In this document: in pieces, positions 35,201 through 50,200 of the stretch
How the letters are laid out: every line of letters starts with the position of its first letter
How positions within the stretch are numbered: the first letter of the stretch is position 1
Assembly (NCBI GenBank): GCA_009760885.1
Contig: CM019701.1
Coordinates: 19,770,630-19,834,629 of the forward strand
Direction: 5' to 3'
From: Achatina immaculata
Lineage: Eukaryota; Mollusca; Gastropoda; Stylommatophora; Achatinidae
DNA length: 64,000 nucleotides
Notes under the pieces: generated by a model
Told to the model about the DNA's origin: nothing
Databases searched by the model: none
Seen by the model: the letters and a program-made list of their open reading frames with translations, nothing else
Translations under genes and position numbers: made by a program

Positions 35201-38200
35201 ACAGTTTCATTTCTTTATGTCTGCAAAATAATACACTAGCTTATCTGACTTTAAAAAGAAAAAAAAATTCTTGTACTGATTGTTTCTTTTATGTGAATTT
35301 GATACTTAAGCCCACACATTCTGCTTCTTTCTTCTTCTTCTTCCTTAGCTTTCAGTGCCATTAAAACTCATTGTTGCAGGTTAAAGTTCATCTCCATTCC
35401 TCCCTATTCCTAATCTTCTCTCTCCAGATGGTTACACCCAATTCCTGTAATATTCTCTTCTATGTTTCTCCATCTCTTGTGTATCTCTTGGTCTTGTTTC
35501 CTTCATCTCTTGTACATACATCATTTTTTTTCATACACATTATGCTACAATGTTAAAAAAAAGATGATCAGTTGCAAGATGGGCAGCAAAGGTGATCATG
35601 TTAGAGAGTTAGCACAGTAATCAATATCCACCATAGAAGAACTGATGATCAGTGTGCTCTGTTTTATCCCTGTGATAACCACGGTGTCATGCAATCCCAC
35701 TTCTGAGACCCATCAAGAATACAGGCTCAAGCCCTGCGATACTCTGAACCCCTTGTGGTCCTCTCGGGGATCTCATGTGGTCCTCTCGGGGACCACACGG
35801 GGGACCACAGGACTTAACGAGGACCACAGGCGCAAATTCAGTAGGATCACAGGGCAGTCTTGGTGGTAGAAGCGAACGAAGAAGAAGAAGAAGATCCCTG
35901 TGATGCTGCTTGAAACAACCTATTGTTGTTCTTCAACTTGTCTAATGGGACATGGTTTGATGTAGTGGAGCCTACCAAGAATAGTGCTTCTGTGGTTCAT
36001 GCTGGACATTCAAGTAACCCTATACAGCAATTCTAAAACTGTCTTAATGCCTGCATTTCATGATCTACTCATACATCATGTCATCTGCAAAGAGCTCAAG
36101 TTCACAATTTCAGGGAGAACTCACAATAACAAATGAACCTATATTTTTAAAAATAATATTTAAAATTGTTAATGAAACATTAATATGCCAAATCCAGCCA
36201 ACAGAATCTTCACATGTGAGATTTGAAATTCATTTTCCAAATTAATAAATAATCTAATACATTAGGCTAAGTTTATGAGCAGAAGAGAAACATTAAATAA
36301 TATTCACACATCACTTCTTGCTCACTAACCTTTTCTGGTGTGGACTGTTGTGAAGAAACATCTAAGACAGTCTCCCCTGGTAGGAATTCACTCTTGTCGC
36401 TGGCCAGTTTGGGTAATCTCTCTGTTCTGTAAATAGCAAATGGGATTTCTCCAGTAGCTGAGCACAAGCCTTCATAAAGTTCTCCGTAGTCAGGAAATCT
36501 TTGTACCGTAGCTCGTTTTACTCGAATCTGATCATGTCAGGAGATATATTAATTCATATCTTAGTTTAATAAATAGGTTACGTATCCTATCATCATCTGA
36601 TGTAATGAATCTTTATCATTTTAGAAGTTAGTTTTGAAGACATTTGTGGAAGTTGAAAAGCACCATCATCATTGATGGTAGCATTATTGGCCACTCTTTT
36701 TATTAGTGGTCACAATAAAACAAGCAGTATTTATGTTGCAGTGTCATCTCCATGCTCATGTATCTTTTGTTTTCATTTTCTCTTTTTATTCTCTCTTTTG
36801 TGTCTGTGCTTGCACTGTATCTGTGTATGTATGCAGCACTATTGTTCTGTACAGAAAGGTGCCACAATATCTCTCTCTCTCTCACTTGAAAAAAAAAAGA
36901 ACAACCAGCACACACATATGCACACACACACACAGAATTGCTAATAAAAATTAGCCACACTTAGCAACAGCTAAATTTTGACAATTTTTTTCCACTAAAA
37001 GTTACTGTAACAAGACTGGTAGAAAAAAATCTTACATGTAACTTAAAAGCTTGGAAAAGCATAACAAATTTCTTCTTCATCTTACATCTTACATCCTTCC
37101 CATGCCGTTAAACATTACATAACGTTTGCATGGTAATTCTCCAAGTTTTCCTGTTTTAAGCGAGTTTTTCAACCTCATCAAGGGAATTCATGCTTACTAG
37201 TTTGGCCTCTCTTAACGATGTCCTCTTTAGAATTTCACATGGTTGATCCCTTTTTCTTCAGCCTTGTGTGTTCCACTTGATAGCTTGTTTTGAGATTCTC
37301 TGGTTGTTTCTTCTCATCACATGACTGATATGTCCATCTCCTTTTTCTGATCACTAATGAGACAGATTGTTGTTCACTCATCTTCCTTATCACTGCATTA
37401 TTCTTGAATTCGTTCCACTTCATATAAAATATTTTCCTTAGCCACATACTTACACTAGACAAATGACCTGATCCCTCCTCGGCATCAATCCCAAGCAAAA
37501 GTCGTACGAAACTGATGAGATAGCCTTTCACAAATGTCTGAAAGCATAGATCAAATAACCTTTCATATACAAAATTTCAATACTGAGAATGTCAATGAAA
37601 ATTAAATTGCTTAGTTCATTCTAATAATGTATGCATGCAATTAACTACATGATAACTTTTCAGCTGTCTTTATCTTGTTCTGCTTATTACCATGAAGACA
37701 TGATATCGAAATTACAGAAAAAGCTTATTCATGTGGATATGTTGCCTGCAAAATCAAATAGTTCTTATTGGTTGTTTTATCTTCACTCCATTCATGTTGC
37801 ACATATATTTTTTTCATTCAGTGTCCATACATCTTCAGAAGGGAACTGTACCTTTAAATCAAGAATAGAATATGCCAGGCTGATACAGCATTCAGACAAA
37901 TGAGAAACATCTTGGGCAATGCACTGAACTTCAAAAAGAGAGTTCTAAAATACTGTCTATCCCACTCCATGGACAACAAACTAACAGATGGAAAGATCAC
38001 TAGACACAACAGAAATGTTATTTGTTAGAGGAATCTTTTAAGAATACCACGGACAGCTAAGATGACAAACTGGGCAAAATCTAACAAAAACAAATGTAGA
38101 AATGAATCTGATTTCTGGAGACAGTCAACATTCATTGGACATATAATGAGAAAAGGAGGGCTTCAAAACATTATAACAACAGGAAAGATAATTAAGAAGA

Positions 38201-41200
38201 AATGCAAGGAAAGACCAAGAGGAAAAAAAAAATCATGGATGGCCTAAGGATATGACAAACAAAAAAAGTATAAAACTGTGCTAAAGGAAAATGACCAAGA
38301 CCTATGGAGAAGCATGACCCAATGCCTATCGGCACATCATATAATGATAACTATGTACATACATGTTTTCATAATGACATGTGGACCATTATCAATGGAA
38401 TAAACCTCACTATTTCAAGAACCTTTATCTTTTTTTTTAAGATTCAAAATGATTCTGAATGTTTTAGTTTTCAGTAGTATTTTTATTCTTCCTTTTTTCC
38501 AGTGCTGTTTTTTTACCTGTCAAAATAATGTCAACAGCATAGCTTATAGCTTAGAGAGTTTCCTGCTTATAGCCCTAACAATAAATGAAAGGTTTTAAGT
38601 ACAACATAAAATGAATCAATGGTATTGTTTATGGCAAGATGCACATAACAAACAGCTAGAATACACAGTAGACTCTCCATTAACTGGAACTCATTCAACT
38701 GGCAAAAAAAATCAAAGAAATGATATTTGAAATAAAAATTAAAATAAAAACTTAGTTTCTAGTGGAAACGTATGTTTAAATTTGGCACATCGCACCATGA
38801 TTAAGCCCATATGCTTGTCTACCACTCCTGCCAATTCACCATGCATAAACATACTAGTTGGCGGGGATTTATTGTTATTCAAATTTTATGTTCTCACCCA
38901 ACCCCAAGCTATATGTATGTGTTTTTTTTTCTAAGTTGCTTGAAGTTTTAAAAAAATCATGTTTGTGAAGTTTATTAAGTTGAAAAGTTTACTGACTGCC
39001 TTACATCCTTCCTGTGCCGCTAAATGTCACATAGGGCCCAGATGGTAGTTCACCAAGATTTCCTGTCTTTGGCGAGTCTTTCAACTTCATCAAGGGATGT
39101 TATGCCTGCGGCCTCTCTTAACAATGTCCTCTCAGAGTTTCATGTGGTCGACCTCTTTTTCTTTGGCTTGTTGTGTTCCACTTGATAGCTTGTTTGGGGA
39201 TCCTCTGATTGTTTCTTCTCATCACATGACTGACATACGTCCATCTTCTTTTTCTGATCACCCGTGAGACATGTTGTTGTTTGCTCATCTGTCTTATCTC
39301 TGGTTTATTTTTTAATTTATTCCACTTTATACTGAGTACTTTCCTTAGGCATTTGTTTTCAAAAAAGTCTAATTTCTTGTTCATTTCTTTAGTTGTTTTC
39401 CAGCTTTCACATGCATAAATGAGGATGGATATTACATCTGAATTAACTTGGTTTTTGTGCTTATAACTTTTGAATGCCATATGTTCTCAGTATTCTTGAA
39501 GGTCAGTGCTGGTTTTGCAATTTAAATTATTGACTGCCATTTAGCTAAAATTGCACACTGCAGTCACAAAGCTGTTTTTATAATAAAACTGTGTTACATT
39601 AAGTTAAGTTTGTCTTCATTTGTCTTAATTTACTTTTAATTACTGTATTTCAATATTAGTTTAATGTCAAGTCAGTACAGAGTTTATGGTATGGTATGCT
39701 AGAGCATGGGGTATAGTATTAGATAGGCCTATATTTAATAGTAACTTTCAAGCTATCAAAAACTACGCTTATCAAAAACTACACTTAACTGGCATCTACC
39801 AATCTCCATGGGTGCTGATTAACTGAGAGTCTACTACATTTCTAATAATACCTGATATAAAAGTGTATCTAACATGCTTGCAGAGAACACCTGGCCAGCA
39901 GCAAATGGCAGACGGAAAATATGACTTAGATTTGTGGTCATGACATCTTTCAGTTTCTGTGAAACAAGAATATATTAAGTGGCAGGTCATGTGTGATCTA
40001 CTACTTTAGAATTTAAAGTTTTTCATTTTCATTTTCTAGAAATTTGTCATCATTTTTTACTGCCACCAACTACTTGTTTCCATGCATATCATTTCCATAT
40101 CCCAATCTCAGCACTATGTGCATTTTTTTTCTTTCAACCATTCTCTCTCACTCACTTGCTCACTCGCACACATGCACGCACTCACGCTTATATATATATA
40201 TATATATATATAAATATGTATAAATTATCATCACTGACATTTTTTACAGTGATAAATGAAAACTCGCTAACTATGAATTTACATTCTGTTTATGTGTTGC
40301 TTAAAATGCACTTTTATTTAAGATCAACCAAGTATGGGTACAAGACTGAAATTTCAGGCAAAGATGTCATAAAAGCATAATATTTGTATCCAATAAAGAA
40401 ATTTTTAAAAAATTTATATTTAAAATTCATGAGTCTAGAAAATGTTGAATATTTATATAAAAAAATTTGTTTAAATGGTACATAAAATTTAAATTAAAAA
40501 AGAAATTTTCAGATTTTCTTAATCTATGACTATGATAGGCAACACTTAGATTTGAAAGTCAGAAAGTTAAGCCCTATAATTACATTAAAAACCATACTGT
40601 ACTATTTAAAGACACAAAATGTTAACATTAATGCAACACATGATACTTGTCTCTCATACATATTTGTTACTCTGTTTTGCTAAGAACATAAAGTACGCGG
40701 CGAAGTTCTAGTCTTTCTTGGTGGCCAGCTATATTTTTTTTATTCTCAACAACAGTACAAATACATATGCCAGCATCAAGAAATGGACATGAGACAGATC
40801 TGTTGCAGACAAATTTCATATGGAAGACACTGGATGATGATGAATGATGGAATATGGATGATGATGATGATGATGATGGTGGTTTCTATAACACTCCATC
40901 ACACACATTCCTTCCAGCACACACCTGCTCAAGTTTGGAAGCTTTCTGGCTGTAGACATCTTGAGCTGAAAACTGCATAAACCTCATGTTAGAAGCCTGG
41001 CTCAGATCTGTCACCACGTAAGTGTTGGGAAACATCCTGCACAAAAATGAAAAAGCCAAAAATGTAACAGCTTGTTAATACCACTCTTAGTTTTCTTTCT
41101 ATGTCCCATAGCATTTGCATGCCATAGGGGTGTGAAGTGTTAGTGCCATCACACAGGCTACTACAGCATTTGAGGTAGGGATGCCAGTATCTGCCCTTGC

Positions 41201-44200
41201 TGCCATTTTTCCCTAGAGTTTTACTATAATCAAATGTTCAAATGTTAATAGTTCTGAGGTTATAGACCACAGTATGTAGGGAAGACTCCATATTAGCCAT
41301 TTGTTGTGAATGTTAAATGATGGAGAAAAGGTGGCCAGGGAAGGATAAAATAAAAATGTTAAAATACAGAAATCTTACATCTCTTCTTTAACATGTTCTC
41401 GCTTTTAAAGAGAATATTATCAAAATACTTTTCATTCATTTATCATATTATTTATCTTGCTTATATATGTATTAAATATTAATTATCTTGCTTATATATG
41501 TATTAAATATTAATTATCTTGCTTATATATGTATTAAATATTAATTATCTTGCTGACAGGTATTGGCATCTCCATTTTATGTGCTCCTTATTATTTCTAA
41601 TCAAGTGCCTTTCCTCTCACTTGGTCTGCACTTTTAGATATTCTGTTTTCAATCATCATCATTTTCTATCGCCCAAGAATTGGCATTTGGCAAACTATCA
41701 TGCAAGCCCCATGTGACGTTTAACAGCACGGAAAGAATTTACGATGTAATATGTAAGAACTGTAGGGGGAATGTGAACAGAAATGCTGGGAAAGTTAAGA
41801 AATATTTATGACTCATCATTCTCGTTGCCAATGTGTTCTCTAAGGCTTTGTAGTTTGTTCACAAAATTTTATCAACCTGTGTGCAAATATATGCTCAAAA
41901 TAAATTTTGTGTGAAAATTTGCTTCATGTCATATTAAAGAGTATAATTTAAAGTTCTCATGGAAAAATACAAACAAATCTGGAAAACAAACTTATGTAAT
42001 ACTACAGCATTTTTCTTCTGTACAAATATAGCTCAGACTGATATCAGGAAACTTAAAATTAAAAGCAACAATTTGATTTTTTTCCCTTTATTCATCATCA
42101 TCATCATCATCAGGTGCCGTGCCGACTGGCGTTGGCTATTATGCTTCTCCAGACTACACAATCCTTCATGCAGGCCATCAGCTCAGTTGGTGATCTCCTC
42201 TCACACCATCCCATCAGACTTTCCAGTAAAATTTCTCTTGGTCTTCCTCATGATCCTCTTCCTTCTACTTTTCCTGTTGTTATAATATTTTCAATGCCCC
42301 CTCTTCTTATTGCATGTCCTATGAAAGTACATTGTTTCTCTCTCTTATTTTTTTGACAAGATTTTTTTGTCTCTTCAGCTCTTCTCATACATTCTTCATT
42401 AGTTATTTTTGTTGTTCAGGGGATTCACAACATTTTTCTAATAAACCACATTTTGCTTCTTCCAATAACTTTTGTGCAGACCTGCCTATTGTCCATGATT
42501 CACTTCCATATAACAACATAGGTTCAATATAGCATTTTAGGACTAGTTTTCTAACATTCAGTGATAAGGATGTGTTGGATAATGTTTCTCATTCTCTGAA
42601 ATGCAGTCTTTGCTTGGCCTATTCTGTTCCTAATTTCTGTTCTGCATTTCCCATCTGAAGTTATTACTTCATTATTGCATACTATATAAGTGTGTGTGCG
42701 TGCTTCTGTGTGTGTGTGTGTTTTTTGTTTTCTTTTGCATGGCTGTGCTGTTGTACAGCTTAAAGAAAACATTAACCACTTACATCTGTAAAAACTGAAG
42801 CCTCAGTCAATTTCCATAATGTCTCTCTGATAACATTTGTCCTCCCCTCCCCAATACCATTATCATCTTGTACTCCATAATTGGAAGGAGTAATGAATCT
42901 TCACTTTACTTTAGGTCCTATTTCACATTGCCCCTTGCTAAAGCAGGAAAATATGGGCACTAACACCATATCCCTATGTGCCTCTAAGGCATGACAGGAT
43001 TACCTTTACCTTTTTTATTTTTACCTTGCTAAATCTGCTCTTGACTATAATCATTACTCCTACCAATCAGTTTTGTTATTGTCCCCTTACAAGTCACAGT
43101 CATATTCTCTTTACTGATTTTTTTTTTTACCTTTTCAGACTAATCACATTTGATTGACTGCTTTATGGTAGGTAGATTTTAATGGGAAATTTTCACAAAG
43201 CTGTGGTTATCTATTTCAAAAATCTTAATAGTCATTATAATAACATGTCTAAGGATGTTAGTCTGAAGATGGAGCTATCTTTAAAATAATGGTGAAAACA
43301 AAAATTAGAACAGCTCAGTTTACTTGAATATTGTCTGTACAGCAACTATTGTCTCAGAATCTGCTAGGACTTCTTCACCACCATAATCAGAATCCGAGTC
43401 TCGGTTCACCACAACAAGATGGCTGGCTTTGTTGATCCCAGCAAGCAGAAGATCATCAACTCTGTACATGTATTTTATAAATTCTGAGATTCATTGTAAC
43501 AATGTTAGACAATCAAACTATGAAAAAAATGTACCACAGACCATGAAAAATGAATGATAATGATTTCAACCAGTCTTTCAGTGTCCTATGTTCTATGTGG
43601 CAAAGCACCTACCAAGTTTTTTTTTTTTTTTAGCCCTGGCCCCCATAATACTCCTGGAAACAGACTTTAAGATGACTGGCAGGGTAAGTATTGAATTGTT
43701 ATTCATGGTGGTGGAAGTTTTCAAGAAGTTCATCTCAGAGGTATGTTCCAAGAATTCAAGGAAGCTACTGTAAAATACTCCCCATCCAACTCTTTTCTTG
43801 TATTTCAAGACAGTCAGTGCATCATTGCAAATAATTCATGCCTGTAGTCACCAGATCCTACAGCTGAGGTTAACAATGTTACTGTTTATGTGTTTAAGAA
43901 CAAAAGTAAGAACAGCTTTGTTAGTTAGCAAAAGCACAGTGTGCTCATTAAACTAATAAATCAGTTCCTACTTTTGTTTTAAATAGTTTAAACATTTTGT
44001 TATCACAATTTTACTGCCGTGGCTTTGTTTATATTTATATATTTTATCTTTTATATACTTATACTGAGTGTCTGAGTGGCAAAGTGGTTAGTGCACTGGT
44101 CCCTCATGGCGAAGGTTGGGGGTTCGAATCCTAGCGGAGGCACACCAGTCACCCAGCTGTAGAAATTGGCACCCTACTTCTTCTGGAGTTGGGGAAGGAA

Positions 44201-47200
44201 AGGTGGCCAGGCGTGATACTGACCATATCACCCTCTAGTGTGGTGACAGGTCAAGGAAAATATGGGCACTAAAACCATATCCCTATGTGCCTCTAAAGGC
44301 CTTTACCTTTTTTTACCCTATACTTATACTCAAAATCTACTCATGTGTTACTGCTTTATGTACTGTGCACAACACAGGACAACAAGATGCACAATGTCAC
44401 TCACACTGTAATAGATCCTATCATGTAGTACACCAAGGGAAACTGTGCTATGATGTCCAAGAACAGAGAATCTGGCCTGAGGAAATTAACACAGGTGGGA
44501 TTACGTTTAAAATAATGAGAAATATAAATGATTGATCCTGCGTTCGTTGTATGCAAGTTGCTGCAACTTCATGAGTTGCTACGAAGTGTTAATACAGACT
44601 TAGATTATATATTTTTTAGATGAGCTGAAAATTAGTGAATGATGGGCTGTTACTTTAAGTATTAAAATATTCATTAGAGCAGAAAGAGGTACCTTCACAT
44701 ACCTTGGCAGCATACTAAGATCTTATGGAGGAACAGATACAAACATAAAGTAATTAAAGCAAGAACAGTTTTCATTAATCTTAGAAACATCTGGAAGTCC
44801 TCCCAGCACAGTACTAGAGCCAATATTAAGCTATACTAATGTTGTGTGCTCTATGGAGCAGAATAATGGAGAACTGACAAGGAAATGAGCAACTTATCCC
44901 CATTTCACACAACCTGGCCTGGAAAGTTTTTAGAATATTTTCTGGCCGCAAACAAAAAACAGTACAGACCTACTTGCCCAAAATGAACTAGAAGATATGC
45001 ATGTTATAATGGCAAAGAAAAAAAAAAAAGGATTAAAAAAATGGACTGGTCATGTGCTCCAAAGAGACCACGGCAACATCGCTAAAACAGCCATGAGATG
45101 GACATCCAAGGGAAAAAAGAAAGAGAGGTTGACCAAAGGCTGGTGGAGAACTGTATAAGCAAACATGAGAAGCATGCAGCACAGACTATGAGAGATGGAG
45201 AGAATTTGTTGCTGTCAGTAAGATGCCATACTGGACAGGATTGCTGAGCTGGTTGCTGACCAAGGACATGGATGGATGGATGAAATTTTATTAGCATTAG
45301 TGTAAAGTTAATGTAATTTATATACTAATGTCTGGAAAAACTTAAATATTTTTAAAATAAATGTAACTGCGAAATGAATTATTTCCAGTATCAATATGAA
45401 TATAGAAAAAGGATGGATGAAGCTCGTTTCTCTTTCAACATTTAAGGTGGACTGAAAGACATCCAGGATAAATACAAGAATGAGCAAAACTATATTCAGT
45501 GGTAATGTTGATGAGATAAATTTTCTGTGTTCCTCCTTTTGTCCAGCCTCCAGCACAAGTAATATGAGTATTTCTACAGATACAGAATGTGCATGCTCAA
45601 AAAAGCACATCACTGTTATGAAATACATAAATATATACATGCAAATGAACTGATAAATAGCTCTAAATCTTCCCTTTTATAATGCTCTGAGATGGAATGA
45701 GCATACAAAATCTGTCATGATCACAGGGAAAGCACTGTCATAGCAGACTAGATCCTCATGAAAAGTGGGTCATGCTGATCATGTTCCAGTAAACTCAAAT
45801 ACAAAGACACTTTGTGTTAGAAACTGTCCTTGAAGTCAGAGAATGTCTGCATGCAAGGCCAGACTAGTGTGTGTATTGTAATGCAAGAAGCAAAAAAAAC
45901 AACAAAATTTTCACATAAAAATCACTTTGATTTGGGACTACAGTTAGGTTCACGGTGAGTGAACAAAAGAAAAAAAATCTGCTCTCTGAAAGGAAAAAAA
46001 AAAACAAACAAAAACTAAATAGAGATGGCACAAAAATAAATTTGCACAGCATCAGCAAATGCAATAGTTTAAGACCAGAGTCCTGATACACTGACAGATG
46101 AGTCCAATGTAAAGGGGTGTCCAACTGATCTATTGTTCCAGGGTTTGGAAGCATTTCCATTTTAAGGGAGGGCCTGCAGGCCTGTAATGGATGAAAACAG
46201 AATGGCTAATCAATTGGAGGCCCTGCAGATAAATAAGTGATTAGTTAGATCAAAATGAGCTGTACCAACTTACTCTTCCTCCAGCAGCAACACAATGGGA
46301 CTTAGGCCATTTACTCCAATAAATGATGATCTGAGGGGAACAATGAAGTTAAAAATGCCAGGTTCAGCATGTTCTGCAGCTAAAATGATCAGCTGATGTC
46401 CCCATCTTTCATCATTTGCATTCTTGTACTTGCAGTGCACACAATCCTGTGAAAAGTTTAAGGTTACATTATAAAATTTGGCTCTGCTTTGTGGAGTGTG
46501 TAATTTGCACTAAATTCTTCTTCTTCTTCTTCAGCTTTCAGAGCTATTAAGGCTCATTGATGCAGATAAAGTTTGCCTCCATTCCTCTCTATTCCTAATC
46601 TTCTCTCTCCAGTTGGTGACACCAGTTTCTTTTATATCCTCTTCTATGTTGTCTTTCCATCTCTGTCTTGGTCTACCCCTTGGTCTTGTTTCCCTCATCT
46701 CTTGTGCATGCATAATTTTCATTTGTCTGTTCTCTTCCATTCTTTCTGCATGGCCCAACCAGTGAAGTCTGTTCACTTTCAAGACATTTATAATTTGTAG
46801 GGATTAAATAAGCTGTTCAGTTAAATGTTCTTTCTAGCTCTCTATTCTCCACTGTTGGTATCCTTTATGGGGTCAAACATTCTTCTTGAGATCTGCAATT
46901 ATTTTTCATCTTTCTTTGTTGTACTCCATGTTTCTGATCCATGCATGACAGTTAGTCTTATTATAGTTCACTGATGTCATCAGCGTATCCTGGTATTTTA
47001 CTCATAGCTTGTCCTTCTGTAGTGCTTTCTTCTTTCACTTTTCTGATTACCTTGATTACCTTTTCTAGTACTAGGTTGAATAGAAATGGAGTTAATGTAT
47101 CATGCTGTATATAATCACTGCTTATATAGAAGGGTTCTGACTTTCTTCCTTTATATATTATTATATTTAGATTGCACTAAGTTCAACAGTTTTATTTATG

Positions 47201-50200
47201 TGAGATTATTTCAGAACAAAAGGGAAATTAAGACAGAGTATTGATATTCTTTTTAAAGGTGCATATTTTAACCTCACATGAATGACATAACACATAAATA
47301 TTCCCCTTGTAAATGTCTTTCAAGTCTTTCAACACTTTCTCAACACTTTCAACACTTTCTCAACACTTTCGCCACTTTCACCACTTTCAACACTTTCAAC
47401 ACTTTCAACATTTTCACCACTTTCAACACTTTCAACTTTCAACACTTTCACCACTTTCAACACTTTCACCACTTTCAACACTTTCACCACTTTCAACACT
47501 TTGACTGTTAAGCACATCCTGTCCATTTCCTGCAACAAAAGACTATGATAAGAACACTGACTTCTCTAGTAAAGACATTTTCTTTGCTCAGCTGTAATAT
47601 CATTCATCCATCTTGTTCTCTTGTTTTCTGATGAAGGTGATAAGTGAAACCATTAATCCAGGTCTTGTTACAAGGTAGAGCTCACTTCAACCATTTTTAA
47701 TAAGGATGAAAATTTCCATTCAATTAGGGTTGAATGATTATAATCCTGACATACAGGACAGGTATTTTGGTGCTCTGAATTATGCCTCTGAAGGTTGAGC
47801 TAAGCATGAACCCTGCACCATTAACGAGAAGTTTGACTGGATGGATGTTGTAGCAGAAACCATGACCATCATCATCATCATCATCAGGTGCCGTGCCGAC
47901 TGGCGTTGGCTATTATGCTTCTCCAGAGTACCCGATCCTTCATGCAGGCCATCAGTTCAGTTGGTGATCTCCTCTCACACCATCCAGTCAGACTGTCCAG
48001 TATCATTTCTCTTGGTCTTCCTCTTCATCTTCTTCCTTCTATTTTTCCTGTTGTTATAATATTTTCAATGCCCCCTCTTCTCATTGTATGTCCTATGAAA
48101 GTACATTGTCTCTCTCTTATCTTTCTGACAAGGTTTTTTGTCTCTCCAGCTCTTCTCATACATTCAGCCTGAAAAGCTGGATCAGTATCATTTTGGCCAA
48201 TCCTGCTCCCTCCTACAATCTTTACATAGAAGTTGTTATACACAGAGGTAAATGACAAAAATTTGCATATTGTAAGATAAATTATGGCATATTATTAATC
48301 CAGTTTTGTGTCATTTTTTAATTTAACAATTTCTTTCAAATTTCTTCTGATAATGATTATGCCTGATGAATATAACTGTGCTAAATATACTCTTTAAACA
48401 TTTTAAAATTGTAAAATAAATAGATTTTGTGATTCTATGTTACACAAATTATGCTTTCTAGGAATATCGTACTTTGCCAGAAGTCAAGAGCTACAAACCT
48501 GGAGTTTAATTTCACTGTTTTCAACACAAAACACACACATGGACTTACACTGCCCCACTTTAAGCAGCAAAGATGTCTGATTTCTGACATGATGTGGCAG
48601 CTTGTTCGCCTTGACCCTAAACTGATAGTTACAGGGGGTGGTCCAGTAGTAAGTCTATTGTAGCAAAATAATGTAAAGGTTAAAATTAATCCAGTGGTAA
48701 GTCTATTGTCAATCTTCAAGAATCTTGAGAACATATGGAATTCAAAAGTTATAAGCACAAAAACCAAGTTAAGACTATTCAATTCAAATTTATGCATGCG
48801 AAAGCTGGAAAACAACTAAAGAAATAGACAAGAAATTAGACTCTTTTGAAAACAAATGCCTAAGGAAAATACTCGGCATCAAGTGGAATGAATTCAAGAA
48901 CAATGCAGAGATAAGACAGATGACTGAACAACAACCAGTCTCATGGGTGATCAGGAAAAGGAGATGGACATATGTTGGCCATTTGATGAGAAGAAATGAT
49001 CAGAGAATCCCAAAACAAGCTATCAAGTGGAACACAACAGCCCAAAGAAAAAGAGGCAGATCGTGTGAAACTCTGAAGAGGACATTATTAAGAGAGGCGA
49101 AATTAACAGGCATAAAATCCTTTGATGAGGTTGAAAGACTCGCTGAAGACAGGAAAAATTGGCGAACTACTTTGCGAGCCCTATGTGACGTTTAACGGCA
49201 TGGGAAGGATATAAGATATAAGATAAGATATATAAGTCTATTGTAGCAAAATAATGTAACAGTTAAAATTAATAACTATATCCCACTTTGTATTTCTAAT
49301 ATCTAATACAACACAGAAGTATTTAGCTCAAATAGTATATTTAGCTCAAATACCATTTGAGCTTGTGGATTTTCATTTCAGTGTCTCACTTACATCTTAC
49401 ATCCTTTCAGTGCAGTTAAACATCACATGGTGGTTTGTCAAGTTTTCCTGTTTTCTGCAGTTTTTCAACCTCATCAAGGGATATTATGCCTACTAATTTG
49501 GCCTTTCTTAACAATGTCCTCTTTAGAGTTTCACGTGGTTGACCTCTTTTCCTTTGACCTGTTATGTTCCACTTGATAGCTTGTTTTGGGATTCTCTGAT
49601 TGTTTCTTCTCATCATGTGACCAATATATGTCCACCTCCTTTTTCTGATCACAGATGAAACAGGTTGTTGTATGCTCATCTGTCTTATCTCTGCATTGTT
49701 CTTGAATTAATTCCACTTTATACTGAGTATTTTCCTTAGGCATTTGTTTTCAAAAGAGTCAAATTTCTTGTCTATTTCTTTAGTTGTTTTCCAGCTTCAG
49801 CATGCATAAATGAGGGTGGATATTACATTTGAATTGAATAGTCTTAATTTGGTTTTTGTTCTTATAATTTTTGAGTGCCATATATTCTCAAGATTCTTGA
49901 AGGTCAATGCTGCTTTTGCAGTTTGAATTCTAACTTCCTTTCTGGTGTCACTATCCTGGTCTATGTAGCTGCCAAGGTATACACATTGGTTTAGTTCTTC
50001 AACAGCTGTTCCTTCTATTTTTCCTTCTTGATTACTGGGAAGTTTCATTACTTTTGTTTTTGTCCTTGTTAATTTAGTCCTATTTTGCTAGCCAGTGAAG
50101 ACAGGATATCTGTTTTTTCTTACATCTAATTCACATTGTCACTGATAAGAGTTATGTCATCTGCAAAATCAATCTAGTTAGGTCCCATGTACCCAATCAA

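Noticed and set aside
47278..47538. Frames rich in Phe/Thr/His or Val/Glu/Ser repeats
   Set aside because: Translation of the 9-bp minisatellite on either strand.
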